Shown here piece by piece: positions 33,401 through 48,400 of a stretch of DNA of 64,000 nucleotides. A program made the position numbers and the translations under genes. This stretch comes from Symsagittifera roscoffensis (Eukaryota > Xenacoelomorpha > Acoela > Convolutidae): assembly GCF_963678635.1 (NCBI RefSeq), contig NC_087063.1, positions 71,321,617 to 71,385,616 of the forward strand. Reading direction: 5' to 3'. Position 1 is the stretch's first letter; every line of letters begins with the position of its first letter. Below the pieces are notes generated by a model that was not told where the DNA came from, did no database searches, and saw nothing but the letters and a program-made list of their open reading frames with translations.

Positions 33401-36400
33401 CGAATTTTTCTGTAAGCAAGGTCCTTGCTTTTAGAAAAATTCGAAATTTCAAATCTAAGAAAAAATCTGTTTTTCTCAAATATGCGGCCGGCAAAATTTT
33501 TCACTTTGTACTTAGCCAAGTGTACTTTTACCCAAATTGTTATTTGTTTTGCGTTCATTGAAATTTGATTCGCCAGTAAATGTGAATTTTTAATTGGCGT
33601 TTTTACACGTATATTTAATGAACTTTTAATGAACAAATTATATTTTTCTGTCAGCTTTATTTGGACTCGAAAATTAGGCACTAAAATGAAATTTTTGCGT
33701 CCGAGAGAATATTGGTTTTGTTGATTGAGATAAGTCGACATAGTTGTCTCAAATTGGTTTTGCTTGCCTTCATTTGTGCAGCGTACGGTAAGAGTCTCAA
33801 AATTATTAAGAGCAGAATTTTTACCAGAAGTAATAACATAAATAATACTAGACGCCTTCTTTACTACTGATTGACTTGGTCTGTTGAAGGTTTTCGTCAT
33901 TCCCGACCCGAAATTAGCAGACAATGTGGACAAGTACAAAGAGGCCAACCGGCTTCTAACGGAGAAACTGATCGGGAGTGGAGGAGGAGGAAAGGCCCAA
34001 CTGGGACTGGTAGGTGACTGCTGTCTGCCCTATGACCACGTGGTGCAAGACTGCAACTACTCGGGTCGCTTCCTGACCAGAGCATATCTGGCGGCCAACC
34101 TGTTCGACCGACTCTCAACGAGACCCTTTCTCACCACTATTGAGAGGAAGTTCGTGGCCTTCCAAATCATCGTCGCTATTGCTAGAGTATGTCACCTGAT
34201 GATTTCCGTTCTTTCCTGATCACTTGCAGGGTAGCCACGGTATCATTGCGGTCAGTGCCAAATCAGTACTAGCAAATCAGTGCCAGGCAGTGAATTTCAT
34301 CAGTGCCAGCGAATTTTTTCGGATACCGTGGCCACCCTAACTTGCTTTATGTTTTGGCTAGGTTATGGCTACGAACTAATAAAACTGCTTAAGAACATGG
34401 GTAGACTTTGGACTGTGTAATATGCACCAGCCGTAGTGTAAACCAGCTACCATAGAAACCAGCCGAAAAGCGTAATTGTTACATAATAGTTATGCAACAA
34501 TTATGTTACAGTTACGAAAATCTTTGTTGCATTCAAATGACGTAATTTTCAGCTGGCTTGGATACTTACAACAACAGTATCGGGTGATTTTTATGCCCTG
34601 CGCATTTTCGGCTGGTTTATTTACACTCGCTCTGGACGTTCTCCAAGAGTAGTCAGAGCTATTCATTCAAAACTTTTTTTCGAGGCGGAGAAAAAAATAT
34701 ATTATTTTTTCAACCTCCGCACTATTTTGATTTGGCGCTATTGTGTGGAGAGTGAAATTGAAACCCACTAAATTAGAGTTGTTTTAATATTAACAAAGTA
34801 TAAAATGTCACCTGAATATTACTTGTGTCCAATGTTTCAGGCCCATTCCAAGGTGGTGCGTCACGGGGATCTAAAATTGGAGAATATTCTGCTGACTTCC
34901 TGGAATTGGGTCCAGGTTTCCGACTTCGCTTTCTTCAAGGTCAGTTATCCTCGGCAGTGAGTAATCCCTCATTTAGTCCAGCCGATCGCTTAACTTGATT
35001 TATTATGCTAGTCTTGAATTTATCTGAGCAATTGTGTCATTTGAAGTATTCCATGTTTTAGCCAGTGTACCTGCCTGACAATAACCCATCTGGTTTCAAT
35101 TTCTACTTTGACGCTTCCAGGCGCAGGACGTGTAACATTGCACCTGAGCGATTCATTTCTGGCGGTGATACTGCGCTGCGCGACGAGCGATTCTTCGACA
35201 TCGTGAATGCGGCGCCCTCATTTGACTCCTCGGGGAACTACCGCGACCTGATGCCTTCCATGGACATCTTCTCATTGGGGTGTGTGATTGGACAGCTGTT
35301 TGCAGAGACGCACCTGTTCAACTTGTCTGAGTTATTGAGTTATAAATCGGGATCTGGTTATGATCCAAGTGAAGTTATCAACCAAATAGCGGATGAAGGC
35401 ATTAGGAAGCTGGTTTTCGACATGATAAAAGTGAACCCTTCGGAGAGAAAATCAGCGGACGAATATCTATGTGAGCACCGCGGAGTAGCTTTCCCAGAGT
35501 ATTTTTATACTATATTGTACAATTTCATGCGTGCATTCACGACTCCCAGAAGTTCAGATAGGAACATAGTGCTGATGTATGACCACTACCCTTCTATCTG
35601 TGAAAAGATGAGGCAGGATGGGGTTGGGCAGCAGGATCTGAATGACATGACGCTCATTGTGTTCTCACTGCTTCTCTCCAACATCAGGTCTATCCAAGTC
35701 GCCCACTCCAAACTATGCGCTCTTCGGTACGTTGTATGAAATTGTGGGTACACTATGATAATTAGGTCTCTGAAAAGGCAGTTCTGAAAGAGCTCATCTG
35801 CTAACCAATAACGGCTGCAATCGTTTGTTAGAAGATGAATATTGCAATTAAACTTAAGCACAGGTTTTTTCAGATAGTTTTGTTTTGTCTGAAATGAGGG
35901 ACTTGACTATCATCCTTGTACAAAATTGTGTTTGACTTTATCAACGAATGTGCACATTAATTCTTGCAAAATGTTGCCTTGGTTTTAAAAAATGATCTCC
36001 ATTTTGTGTTCATAGATGTAGGTGACGGTAATGAATGTCCACCACAAGTTGTAAACCAAAGGCATGGGTTGTGGTATCATGAGTTGTCAATATGGCTGCA
36101 ACTAAGATTCTTGTCTAGATTTACCTGGATCTTTCATCCTATGTTATGTATTATGTGTATAAGTATGGTTTTGTTCTAGTCTGATAGAGGCCATGTGTGA
36201 GAATCTGGACTCGGATGAAATCTTGATCAGAGGGGTGCCCTGTCTGGTCTTCTTCCTCCAAGACTCCTCCTCCAAAGTGGTGTCCACCGCCATCTCCTGT
36301 CTAACAAACAGCCTCTCACACGTCACTCACGTCTCAAGGTCACCCAATTAAAAACCCACTCTCTCTATTGCTCCTGCATATTTGCTTGTTTAGATACCGC

Positions 36401-39400
36401 CTATATTCCCCCTCCTAACCCACAGTGTTGAGTTTGTGTTCGTTTCTCTAATGATTGGAATGGATTCAGTTTCATTCACCAAGCCATCCTTGTCTCTGAG
36501 AGAAATCTTCGCAGAAAGATAACAATGGCTTTTATTAAACTTTATTTATTTATTTATTTAAATATTCATCATGAGTAATCAAATTATCATAACACAATAA
36601 GCAAAAATTCAAAAATAACTCATGATAGGACAACCAGAAAGCCAACGAGAGGCTTGTTGAAGGTTGCCCCGTAAAGGAATCACATCATATGACATCAGAT
36701 CAAAAGGTTCAATAATTAATTTAGGTCAAAGAGGCAAATTTAAAGCGAAAAAAAAACGAGACTTAAATAGTGCAATCACTCTTTTTTTTTAAATCAAGAG
36801 CTTTATTCTTTAACATGAGAACCAGAGATATGATGCAAGCTTATACTTACAAGGGTATACAACTGACAGCGGGCGGATGCGAAATAATGACTGTTAATTT
36901 AATTAGCGAGCAAGTGGGCCCAGTTCTTAAGAGCTGGTAATCCAGTTGTTCGCTTTTTTCTAACTCCCCTTCCTAGAGTCCACTGCCTGGTACCTTCGAC
37001 GAGAGGTTATCAGGTCTAACCGAGGACTCAGGGAAGTTAGAATGGATTAATTCAAGTCTAGCGATATAATTCATCTATCAAATGGCAATTTCCTATTATA
37101 TATGAATCTAAGATTGAATGACAGAAAGCATTTTTTGAATGATGGGTTTTAAAGGAGGAAGGTATAGTTACACACCAATTGGCTAATATATTAATTAATT
37201 TGGCTACACGATGGGAAACAGAGTTATATTTAAGCTTACTTTTCATTGATGGTAAAATACGAGCACCCTTTACTGATGACCTCGTTGAATAGAAATTAGT
37301 TTCACATTTCTGAGACAATTCTTCATTAACTATTTTCTTTAGAATTTCATATACATGTAACTCGTATACAGTAGCAATTTTGCTTTTGGCCATTATTTCC
37401 GTTATCGAGTCACGATAACTTTTGCGAAAAGTTATACGAAAAAATCGTTTTTGTAGTTTATGAATAACATCTAATGCACTTTTGCAAACTGCTCCATAAA
37501 CAAGAACTCCATATTGAACACAAGGTTGTACATAAGTTTTGTAGTACATGACCATTTGTGAAATGGTCATCACATTACGAAGCCGGTATGCAACTCCGCA
37601 GAAGCGGGTTAATTTTTTCCGTATAGTCTCAATATGATCTTTGAAGGATAGTTTATTATCCAATTCAATGCCTAGGTATTTGCAGCTAGCAACGGGTTGT
37701 AAACAAGTGTCTGCGAAATATATAGCATCAGCTTTGGATTTTGAAAAAATTAGTAGCTTAGACTTCGATCCTTCTACGGTAAGTTTATTAAACTTCATCC
37801 AATTATCTATTCGATTTAGATCTTCTTGAAAGTCATCAAGAGAAGCGTTTTTGTTTTTAATAACAGATGTATCGTCAGCAAACAAAGTAAGTCGGCAATT
37901 TCTTACAATTCTGGGAAGGTCATTGATATAGACCAAAAAGAGCAACGGTCCTAAGACTGAACCCTGTGGCACCCCGCACAAAACATCTTTCAATTCGCTT
38001 TTAAATTGATTAAGGACAACATACTGTTTCCTATTAGACAAGTAACTTCTTAGAATTTCCAGCGACTTTCCTCTTACTCCATACCGATCTAATTTATCAA
38101 TTAAGATCGCATGATTGACAGTGTCAAAAGCTTTTTTCAGATCTAATAAAACTAACATAACGTCTTTTTTCTTCTGATCTCTCAGGTTACGAACCTCTTC
38201 TGTTAGATCTAGAACCGCTTTAACTGTGCTTAATTTACTACGGAAACCATATTGATTTGTACTGAGCAACTTGCAATTTTCCAAATAACTACTTAATCTG
38301 ATATGAATTGTCTTCTCAAAGTTTTTTGACAGCGTTGATAACAAAGATATGGGTCGATAATTTCCATATTCGTCTTGCAATCCACCTTTATGAATCGGAA
38401 AAACTTTAGCAATTTTTAAGTATTTCGGATAGCACCCATTTGTGTAGCAGGTATTGAAAAAGTTCGTGAGCCATGGCGTGATTATTGGTTTACATAATTT
38501 GACTATTGCTGTATTGATGCAATCACAACCCGAGCTGAGTTTATTTGGTAATTCTGTTATTATTTGTTCTATTTCTGTTTCCTTTATACTCGGAAAGAAC
38601 ATTGAATAATCAACATTTTCTAATGAAATAGGATCTGCAACTTCAATTTTATCACTTAGATTTGGACCAATATTTACAAAAAAATTGTTCATATCTTGAG
38701 CTTTTTTTTCATTTATATCATCTGGCAACGTTACATTTTTATGTTTTCCAAGATATGCTGCAACCGCTTTGTGATACTTATGAGAGTCTGTTGTATTTAG
38801 CTTAGATCTCCAGAATCTTCTGAATGATTTCCGATTCAGGGCATTGGATTTGTTTCGTAATGAGTTATATTTGATCTTGTTATCTTCTGTAGGGTTTTGT
38901 ATATATGTCCTGTATGCGGATGCTTTTTTGTTTGCTACTTTTTTCACTTCATTTGTCACCCAGGACTTGTTATTTTTCGGCACATAACGAGTTTGAGAGG
39001 GAGCAAATCTATCAATGCAACTGAGAATTATTTCAGAGAAATTTTCAGCAGATTTATCCAAATCGGATAAGGTACCATCAACTTCCTTCAGTTTGGACTG
39101 TAAGAGGAAAGCAAACCTTAACCATGTATCATCATTTTCAAAAACTTTCATATTTCTAAAGCTAAATGTTTCTTTATATCTACTAACCAATTTTGGCATA
39201 GAGATAGAAACTTCAATCATGAAATGATCGGCTGGACCCCAGCGGTGTATGCAACTATTGTTAATTCCAATATTTCCCCAAATATGATCGATACAAGAGT
39301 TTGTTTTTGAAGTTACTCGTGTCGGTAACAGGGGTGACAACAAATGATAACCGAAAGAACTGAACATTTCAGTAAGATCATCTCTTGCCTTGTGTTTTTT

Positions 39401-42400
39401 CATCATATCAATATTAAAGTCTCCCATAATCACATGTCTCTTTTTCGACTTGGCTTCGGTTAAGACCTTTTCTAGTTTGTGGACAATATCCTCGACCCTC
39501 ATTGACGGTTGACGATATACAACAGTTACAGCCGTTGCCGTTTTATCACCTGCTACAACCTCTATTTTTAAAATTTCTCCTGCAGACACCTCCACTAACT
39601 GGCTTGTATTAAGCTCCGTTCGTATATATAAACCTACTCCACCTCCTCTGCTCAGCCGAGGGCTCGAGAAAAACTTGTATCCTTGCAAATTGAACAACTC
39701 GGCTGAATCATTAGGGTTCAGCCAAGTTTCAGTGACAGCGATAACAGATGGGGCTATTGCAAGTTGCTCAAGACTTACTTTAAAGGCTTCAAAATTAGAT
39801 TTGAGTGATCGCACGTTAACATTTAGTAATGAAACAGCCTCAAGAACTTGGGTAAATGACGTTGGGGACATAAAACGAAATAAAATAAAAAAGAGATTGA
39901 ATAAAAGTCCCTACTGAGGCTGTCTTGTCTTAAATACTTAACCACTGTCTTCTACAGTAAACACACTTGAAGTATTGCTAACATTAGAATGAAGCTCAGT
40001 TTGAGGAGATTGTTTTGCTAAGTTATCAACATACTGCACAATTTTCTCAGGTTCATTTCTGTGCTTTTTAACATAATCAAGGATTTGCTGATCCGACCCG
40101 GGAGTTGGCGGAGACACTCTTTTTGGCGTTGTCGTGTTGACATTTAGCCTCATCGTTGCATCTTGATTTCCTAATTGAAAAATTGATTTTCTCTTCTTTG
40201 CTAAAATTTGCGCTTTTCCAGAAGCAAGCAACGTTTCCGCATCAACCGAGTCTGCAACATTATGAGTGAACACCTTCCCGTTCTCACGCTTTATAAAGAC
40301 TTGCGGTGCGCAGTTGTTCGTTGTTGTTTTCAAATTAAGGCCTTTCATATAGTCGAGTAAATCCGAATCTCTCTTTGTCAGTCTCTCAAAAAGGTATACA
40401 GGTTTTTTATTGATCTGATTGAGATAATGTCGTAAAAAATGCTTCCTTGCCCAGATACGGTCTTTGACATCAAAATAGACAAATTTCACAATAACGGCTG
40501 GGGGGTTTTTGTTGTCGCGAATTGGGCCTAGAGGGTGACACGCTACCATGGAATCACGAGGCACATAGATGTCAATTGCTTCACGAAAAAATGCGATTAC
40601 ATCTTCTACATAATCAGAGCCATGTCGCAGAGGTAAATTGTTTATAATGATACAATCTTTTGAGGAATAGCGCTCCAGATCATTTACTTTTTTCTTCAGA
40701 AAAATTAATTCATTTTTCATGTTTGCAATGGTGCCGCTTTGAGTTTCAACATGGGATAAAAGATCTTGCAGAATTGATTTCAAAGATGGATCAATATCAT
40801 TCGACAGTTGGTTGATATTTTCTTTGATAATGTTCAACATCATGACAGCTCCCAGTAAGGTGTAAGAATTATCTCAGTGTACAGTCCAAATCTGAAACTA
40901 TTTAATAAGTTTATCACAACAATTATGCTAAACTGTAATTGATAGAAGATAAGTTTTCGGAAAACATCTCGGCTTAGAATCTGGATTAAAACAAATTGGC
41001 AGGGTTTGATCAGTCAATGAAAAATCCGTTCATCCTATTGTTTTTTAAAGTTGATGCAATTTTAATAGCGATCATGAAATTCAACCAATCATAATTTGAA
41101 ATAAACTTTAAATTAGTTTTAATTGATTGAAGAATTAAAGTTCGAATTAGGGCCACATGTCACCAAATAAGTTCTCTCCTCTCCTCTAGGTCCCAGCGGA
41201 AGGTGTTTGTGGAATATATCTTCCCAGATCTACTGGACTGTGTCTTCACAAAAGTCTCCAGAATGGCACCTCAACAGCTCCAGGTAAGACAAGAGAATTT
41301 AACAGCAGATGGTGACAAAATGAAACTGGGCTCTTTAATCGTCTTTCCACTACCGACAAGAATGGATTTTGTGCGTGTAACTGATAAACGCGCAAAGTCG
41401 CTGGTTGTCGGTGGTGTGAGGACCTCGAAAGGGCACAATGTGTTTGCCAGTGGGTAATTACCATGCAATCCAAAATTCAAAGCAATGGAATTATGTAACA
41501 ACGAGCTTTTATTCGGAAAAAGAGCCGAAAACTGAAACAGAATCAATTTCTTCCTGATAAAAACGTATTTAAGTAGGACTAGATTGTTCATGTAGCCTTG
41601 TAATGTACCTAGCACAGTTCAAGGCTCCTTTCGGATAATCAAGAGGTGATTTGTGTTTGAGAACTACTGTGTGGAAAGTGTGCATCACGAGTTCGTCAGG
41701 TGTTTCCCCCGTCTGGTGGACATGAGTCTCAAGTTCCTGGACTTGTCCATAGAGGATAGCTGGCGAGGAGGGGGAGCAGGTGAGGCAAGTGGGGGGACTA
41801 GGGATAGTGACACGAGTGTAGCAGCTGGAGCCACAGACTTCTCATCTGCAGGCGTCTCCTACGACGAAGAACTGCGTAAGAGTCCTGTTTACTTCAAAGT
41901 GTTCGCTTCAATGAACGAATGTTTTGAGGGGCTATAAAACGCTCTTCATTTTTTCATTTACAACTGATCAGTTTCACAGCCTATTATGAGTAATGAACGT
42001 AAGGAAGACTCTTATATAGGTCTTGCTGATTTTTTGTTGTTGTTTTTTTTTCAGGAAAAAGTCCTAAATATTGATGCACATAGGTATAATGCAATTTTTG
42101 AGTTCAACTGAATTTCCTCTGCTGAACGTGAAGTAAATAGCACTCTCCAAATACGAATGTGGAAATGGCGAGAAAAAAAGTGAACGATTTCTAGTTTCGA
42201 AAGTGGAATTGATTTTAAATATTTCCCAGCGGAATAAAAACATTTCCTATTGATCCAGTTTTCTCAAGTTGGGTTCATGTTATCATAAATTGTTCTAGAA
42301 ATTCAAAGAGCTTACAGGGCATCTATTTTTTTCTTTGAAATTCGAAAGTTAGATTTTTTCAAGAAAGTCAGCGTTTATTATGTTTATTTGCGTTCATTAC

Positions 42401-45400
42401 TCTTTTCCAATCTTCGATTGGCTATGTTTTTGAACTTTGCACTATGAAATTGACATATAAATGGACATGAAATAAATCTCCCATGTACTTCTCGATACGA
42501 GAATAAACTGGCTTTAAGTTTCAATGGCTTTATGAATTGGTTTTATGTTTGCCGATTCATAATCATTGACACATAGATGAGTATATGTTTGTTTGTGTCC
42601 AGGAGTATTGCGTAATGCCGTCTCCGAGTTCTACCTGCCCATTTTCGTCAAGGCGTCTGGCATGACCAAACAAGTGTTCCTGGAGAGCGACATGGTTAAA
42701 CTGTGTGCATTCCATGGCAACCAGCCGGATCAAGACCCTCTGGCCCAGTACCTACCCACATGTGCATCTGTGGCCGCTTATTGGCCCCTCAATGAGTCAT
42801 ACTTCAAGAACATAGTCAAAATGTGCGCCTATTACGGCGACAAGGCTACCAAACATAACGCACTAACGTTCATAGGTGAAGTGATACAAACACGTTCGTA
42901 GAATAGGCCGTTGGTTTTTGATGTTTGTTATCTGTTTTTTTTTACAGGGATTTAACTCTTGATTTTTTTTTTGCATACGTTCGAATTATTAATGGTAACA
43001 GAAAGAAGTCTATTTTCACTTATATATGTTTTGATCATTTTTTTTGAGGAAATTGTCAAAACATACTCTTACAACTACAGAAGTGTATTCATATGTAATA
43101 ATGCATTTATTAATGCTCTAAGCAGGGGCGGATCTAGGATTTTCTCGAGGGCGGGAGCGGATTTTCAAAAAGTTTTCGACAATTTTGTCGTCCTTTTATT
43201 TTAGGTCGACCAACTTGATTTTTCGAGCTCTCCCAAAACACTATAAAGACCATGTTTTGGTCAACTTTTCTGCGCCGCAGGCTAAATTTTAAAAAATAGG
43301 CGCTCCCCCCTCAAAATTAGTATATATTGGCGCCTTTAGAAAATTTTTAGGGTCAGTCAGCCAAAAACAATATCTCAAAATAGTACAAAGGGGGACATTT
43401 TGGGTTGGCATAGGGTCAAAACCCTGAGGGGAAAGAAACAAACCCCCCCCCCCCCCCCCCCCTACTCCCTAAATCCGCCACCTTTTGAGTCCAGTTCAAA
43501 TTTATCTGCGCAAAGTTAGGTTAATTGCGCTCTTCAATTGCGAAAGCTGAAATGAAGCGGCAAAACGTGAACGCCCTCTAGTTTCGAAAGTGATTTCAAT
43601 TTTTAGATTTCCCAGCGGAACAAAAAAATACACCCATTTATTCCGTTTTTACACTTGCGAAGCGAGTGTATTAGTACGAACCTTTTTTTCCAACCTAAGT
43701 CGAAAATATTGGTGCGGCACCGCAATAATGGCAGGGAACCTTAACAGCTTTTTGATAGCATGTGCTTTGACATTCGAATAGTAATAAGTTAACACAGTTT
43801 TTAATTCACCAAATTAACTGAAAAAAGTCATTTGTTTCAAACAACAACAATAATCAAAACTCAGAAGTTTTCGAACTCAATATATCTAGCAGTTTTTTGA
43901 AATGCTTAGTTTATACATAACGTGGCCTTATCCTTTGCGAGTGTGGATGCCTGCAGTTTGTTATATCCCAAATTATTACATGCAAAATTGAGTCTCTTAT
44001 TTTTATGGGCCATTTTTGCTGAATCGCATTGGCAAGTTATTAGCATATGTAGCTGCTTTATTCGTGACTAGTGTTTGTCGGATTTTAAGCTTGAGTGGAT
44101 AGTGCGTGAGACGCAAAATCTCTTGATTGCAGTAGGTCGCAGATACGAATCCTCTACGTAGCCGAGTTTTTGCTAACTTGAGGCATATTTCTACTTTTTC
44201 TTAGTTTACTTGATAGAGCTGCTTTTTGGTCGTGTTCTCGCAAGTGTCTGCCTGTGTATTTTACTATGTTCATTTATCAAAAAAAGTGTCGATCATAAAC
44301 TATTCTTGAAATGCGAAGTGCTATAACCGGATAATTTTTGTCAAAATTTTGAAAATGTTGAAAAACTTTCCATCAATTTTTTATGGTTTTCTTCTTTTAC
44401 ACTTTTCCAACCTTCTGTTGGCTATATTTTCGTTTAATTAATTAAATTTGATAGGGTTAGATTGAAATTAATATATATTCGCCGAACTATAATGATCTTT
44501 GTGCGGCTTTTCCAAGGAATATGAAAAACATATGATTGCTATCTTGTAAAGTGTAGTATCACTTCACCCCACCCCTCTATATAGAACAGGGCATTCACAA
44601 CACGGAGGAGTTTGTGATTGTGGAGACTTTGAGTGCTGTGCGTGATCTGTACCGGATGAGTCTGATCGACGGGAATGAGAACAAACTGAAGCTGTTTGAA
44701 AAGATTGTCCCACTGCTGCTCCATCCCAATCCCTGGATCAGACTCAACACTGCTAGAGTGAGATAATTTTTATCGATTTGTCATTACGCAAGATGAATGA
44801 AGTGTTATTTTAACGTTCATTAAGCGTGTCAAGAAAAATCTCATATTTATGCGCGTGTAAAAAATCGGAATCGTATGATTAGTTATTGATAAACGGCCCG
44901 ATTTTTTTTGCTTATTTAGAGTCGTTGCACGTAGTTCAAACTCTTATATAGGTCGTGATGATATTTTTTCTATTTTTTTTTCATGAAAATTTTAAAATTT
45001 GTTCAGGCCTAAAGTTACTTTTTCGCAGTTTGACTTGATTCTTTTTGTCTCTTTTCCATTCCCCTACCTTTGAAAATCATTTTTTTTGTTTGTTGTTCGT
45101 GTCATTACGACTAAATAAAATCTGTTCACAGTTGTCAGTTTGTTCACCGTTCCAAACTTCATTGTATTATGACAACGTAAAATAAGCTTTTCAGAAATGA
45201 ATTTGAAGAGGAGGGGGTAACTGAAAAAAAAGCCTTCTTCTTAAGTTCAGCTAGTTTCCTTTGTTAAAAGGAAGGCAAACTCTACTATCGAACAGCCAAC
45301 GAGTAAAGGTCACGAAAAACGTGATCGACTTCTAGTTTCTGAAGTTTAATTTAATTTTCAGATTTCCCAGCGAAATAGAAAATTTACCGTTTGATCCAGT

Positions 45401-48400
45401 TTTCTCAAATTGGGTTAATTTTATCAAAAAGGTGTCAACCATAAAAGTGTCAACCAAAAAAAACAAGTCAGTATTTTTCTGTGTTACTTGCGTTCATTGA
45501 CTCTTTTTGCAACTGTCTGTTGGGTATGTTTTAGCTATTTGTGCCGAAGTATTCATTAACAAAGTGGTTTTATTACTTATTTAGATGGTAAATTTTCAGG
45601 AAGCAAGTGAAATTTGTTCACGCAGAAATCTGATTTTTTCGTGGTTTGACTTCGGATGTGATGTTTACTCAAGCATAGCTTGTGTTATAGTATGAAATTT
45701 CTTTTTTTTTCCAACCTAAGTCGCAAATATTGTTGCGATGCAATTGTTGCGACAAAGTTTGTTTATATTTTGAAAGTGTTCATTTTGATCCAGCAATTGA
45801 GTACAGCCAATGCTAAGGATTTTAACACAGACTATTATATTACAAATAGCACTTAATCTTCAAGGCATCATGGATCTGTAGCGTAGAGGTAGGAAAGGCG
45901 AAGAGCAGAAAAATATCAGGGTTTTAACCTGGGTAGGATCGGATATTTTTAATGAACTTTTTCGTATACTAGTTTAAATGCGTCCACTCTATAAATTGAG
46001 GCATGTTAGTTGGTAAATTTCTTTTTAAATTTGACTGGTACTGCTAATGAGTCTTCATTGGCTTGAGTCATCTAGCACTTAGGTAGACTCTTAATTGGCG
46101 TACGTCACTTACGAAGTTTTGTAGACTCAAAGTTTTACTCATTCAGTTTTTCCCAGTATCGTTATTGGTCATATTTTTGCTTGTGTATGCGAAGTGCAAC
46201 TTCGCCTCTGTGTGTGTTTCAAATTCAATTCATTTTTTTGCTAAATGTGGGGCAGAATACGCTCTCATTAATACGAAAAAAGAAATGGCGCGATGTTTGG
46301 TTTCGAAAGTAAATTTTAAATTTCAGAATTCCCAGCAGAAAAAAAAATATCTGCTGATTCAGTTTTCTCTTTTTGGATAAGTTTTGTTTAAAAATTTTCA
46401 ATCATCATTTTATGTAATATTTACTTTGATTGTACGCGATTCTGTAGTTTTTGATTTTACCTAATGTGATTTTAACGCCTGCGTTATCAAAGCGGAATAT
46501 AGACTTTTTCAGTTTAACATTTGGTTTAACAAAATTATTTGAATCATTCGTAAAAGTATGTGCGCTAAATTAACGTGCTGAAGCGCTCATTTTTTATAAA
46601 TTGAAGTTAAACGACTGAATTACTGGTTGCTGTTACAGGGCTCTTAGGTAGTTGGATAAATACTCTAGATATTGCAGTTGTTTCTTGGAAAAGTTCAATG
46701 TCGGTTTATTATGTTTCACTTTGGGTTTTTTGGTTTAGTTGCCTGTGTTAGCATGAATTTTATGCAGACTTACATTATTATTACTTAAGTTATTAGTCAT
46801 TTTGGTTTTTTCCTGGTATTTGTCAAGTTAATAGATCCGCTATTGTAAAATTTGCTGATAGGGTATAGACACCTCAGTTTCTGTCATTTGGAGGGTGATA
46901 ATGGATTTTTGAATCGGTTTTGTTTCGGAGTGAGACGAGTTTCAAAGCTTAATAGCTATTTTTATGACTTAGTTTTTTTCAGGCTCAATAGACGTCAACC
47001 CAAGTATTGGCAGCTTAATTAACCTAGATACATTTAGATGCTTGTTGCTCAATGCTATTTCAACGCTCGTAGTTGTTTTTAAAAAATTTTTCAATTGAAA
47101 TCCATTCGTCGAGACGCACATATAAACGATTTTGGACGAAGTTAGTTTTTCAGTTTTTTTTTGCTAGCTTGCCATGCTATTTCGGAATTATCGAAGGTGG
47201 AGTGAATTTTTTTTGGGTAAAAGTTTTCGATTTGTATTTTTGTTCCGACCTTAGAGCATTGGGAGGAACTTTCTTTTTATGTGTGTTTTAGTTTTTTCCC
47301 ACGCAAAATAAGGTACCACAAATTATCATCGAATAGGTTGTGTGATATACCAAATTGAAGCTCCTTCAGTCGTGATACGAGCAAGATTAGGAAGATTTTT
47401 CAAAAATTGGCCCTGTCGAGAAAAACTGGTTTCAAGTTTTTAATTTTCAGTTGCATTCTGAGAGTAAAGCGATTGAGTAACAATCGTTTTGTGTAAATTT
47501 AATTTATTGGGACTTTTAGGCCTAAAACTCTAATTTTTTTTGAAGAAAACTAATATTCGATGTTTAATTTAGTGCTTTCTTGGCAATAAAGGTTCTCTTT
47601 AAAAAATAAAAAAATATTGTGCAAAAAAAATTCTTTATCTTTTTTTGTTTTTAATTCATTTTTGATTAGCTTTCGAATCACGCCACGCACCAAAAATGAC
47701 ACTAATTTGTAGAAAAAAAAATCTTCTTTTTTTAATTTTTTTAAAATGAATATAGTCGGATTCTGTGCTAATTGCGCATCAATCGGCTATCCTTTTTTTT
47801 ATTTAGTCTGACTTTATTTCGTAGTTTAGAGAGAAACATAGTTTTAGGAAGGATATCTCATGAATATTTATAGCTAGGGATAGGGTTTCGGAACTTTATA
47901 GCTCAATTTTTTCATTGCTACAAATTTGTTTCCGGCTTAATAGGGATCAACTGAAGTGTTGTCCACTTATTTGCCGTGCGGTAAATGGTTGTGAATGCTT
48001 AATTCATGCTGTTTTTGGTTAGAAGACATTTTTTCGTCAAATCGATTATCGGTCAAGACTAACGTTAGATTGTAAGTTAAGCGATGTCCATGTTTTTATA
48101 TTATCTATTAAAAAAATCCAGAAGACTGAGTTTTACACGAAATACATTTTGAGAAGTGAAAAAAATGTTATTGTTCATCGCTAAACTCTAACGACCATCT
48201 TTTTGGTTTATGTTTGAACGTATAAAAACTATAGTTTCTGTAGGCAATTGCAGAAGCGTCGGAGTCGGTGGGAACAACGACAGCCCGAGGCTACATTTAC
48301 CCGAGAGTAAATGAGTATGCTAGAAACTTCTCAACAAATAACAAAATGATCGCTATTTCGCCACCAGCCTCGCTCTCAGAAACCACTCCTAGATCGCTGC

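Larger units (their letters stand above)
36782..40935 (-). mobile_element. LINE A: two-ORF non-LTR retrotransposon with open ORFs
   Basis: On the minus strand it has a short 5' region, ORF1 (40843-39938), ORF2 (39871-37058), a ~270-bp 3' region with AATAAA, and an A tail (T run at 36782-36790). An endonuclease of the APE type plus an RT with FADD, and ORF1 with a coiled coil, place it in the CR1/Jockey group; I cannot name the clade. Both ORFs are uninterrupted, so it may be young. It lies antisense in VPS15 intron 5. The exact 5' end is uncertain and no target duplication was found. Confidence 0.85.
44758..48243. other. VPS15 intron 9, repeats
   Basis: It contains family A (44919-45503), family E (45664-46214) and family B (47241-47791) copies. 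Positions 46215-47240 and 47792-48243 show nothing recognisable. Confidence 0.65.

Noticed and set aside
33367-33948. 193-codon minus-strand ORF next to VPS15 exon 2
   Set aside because: It overlaps VPS15 exon 2 antisense and contains no recognisable domain; it is AT-driven.
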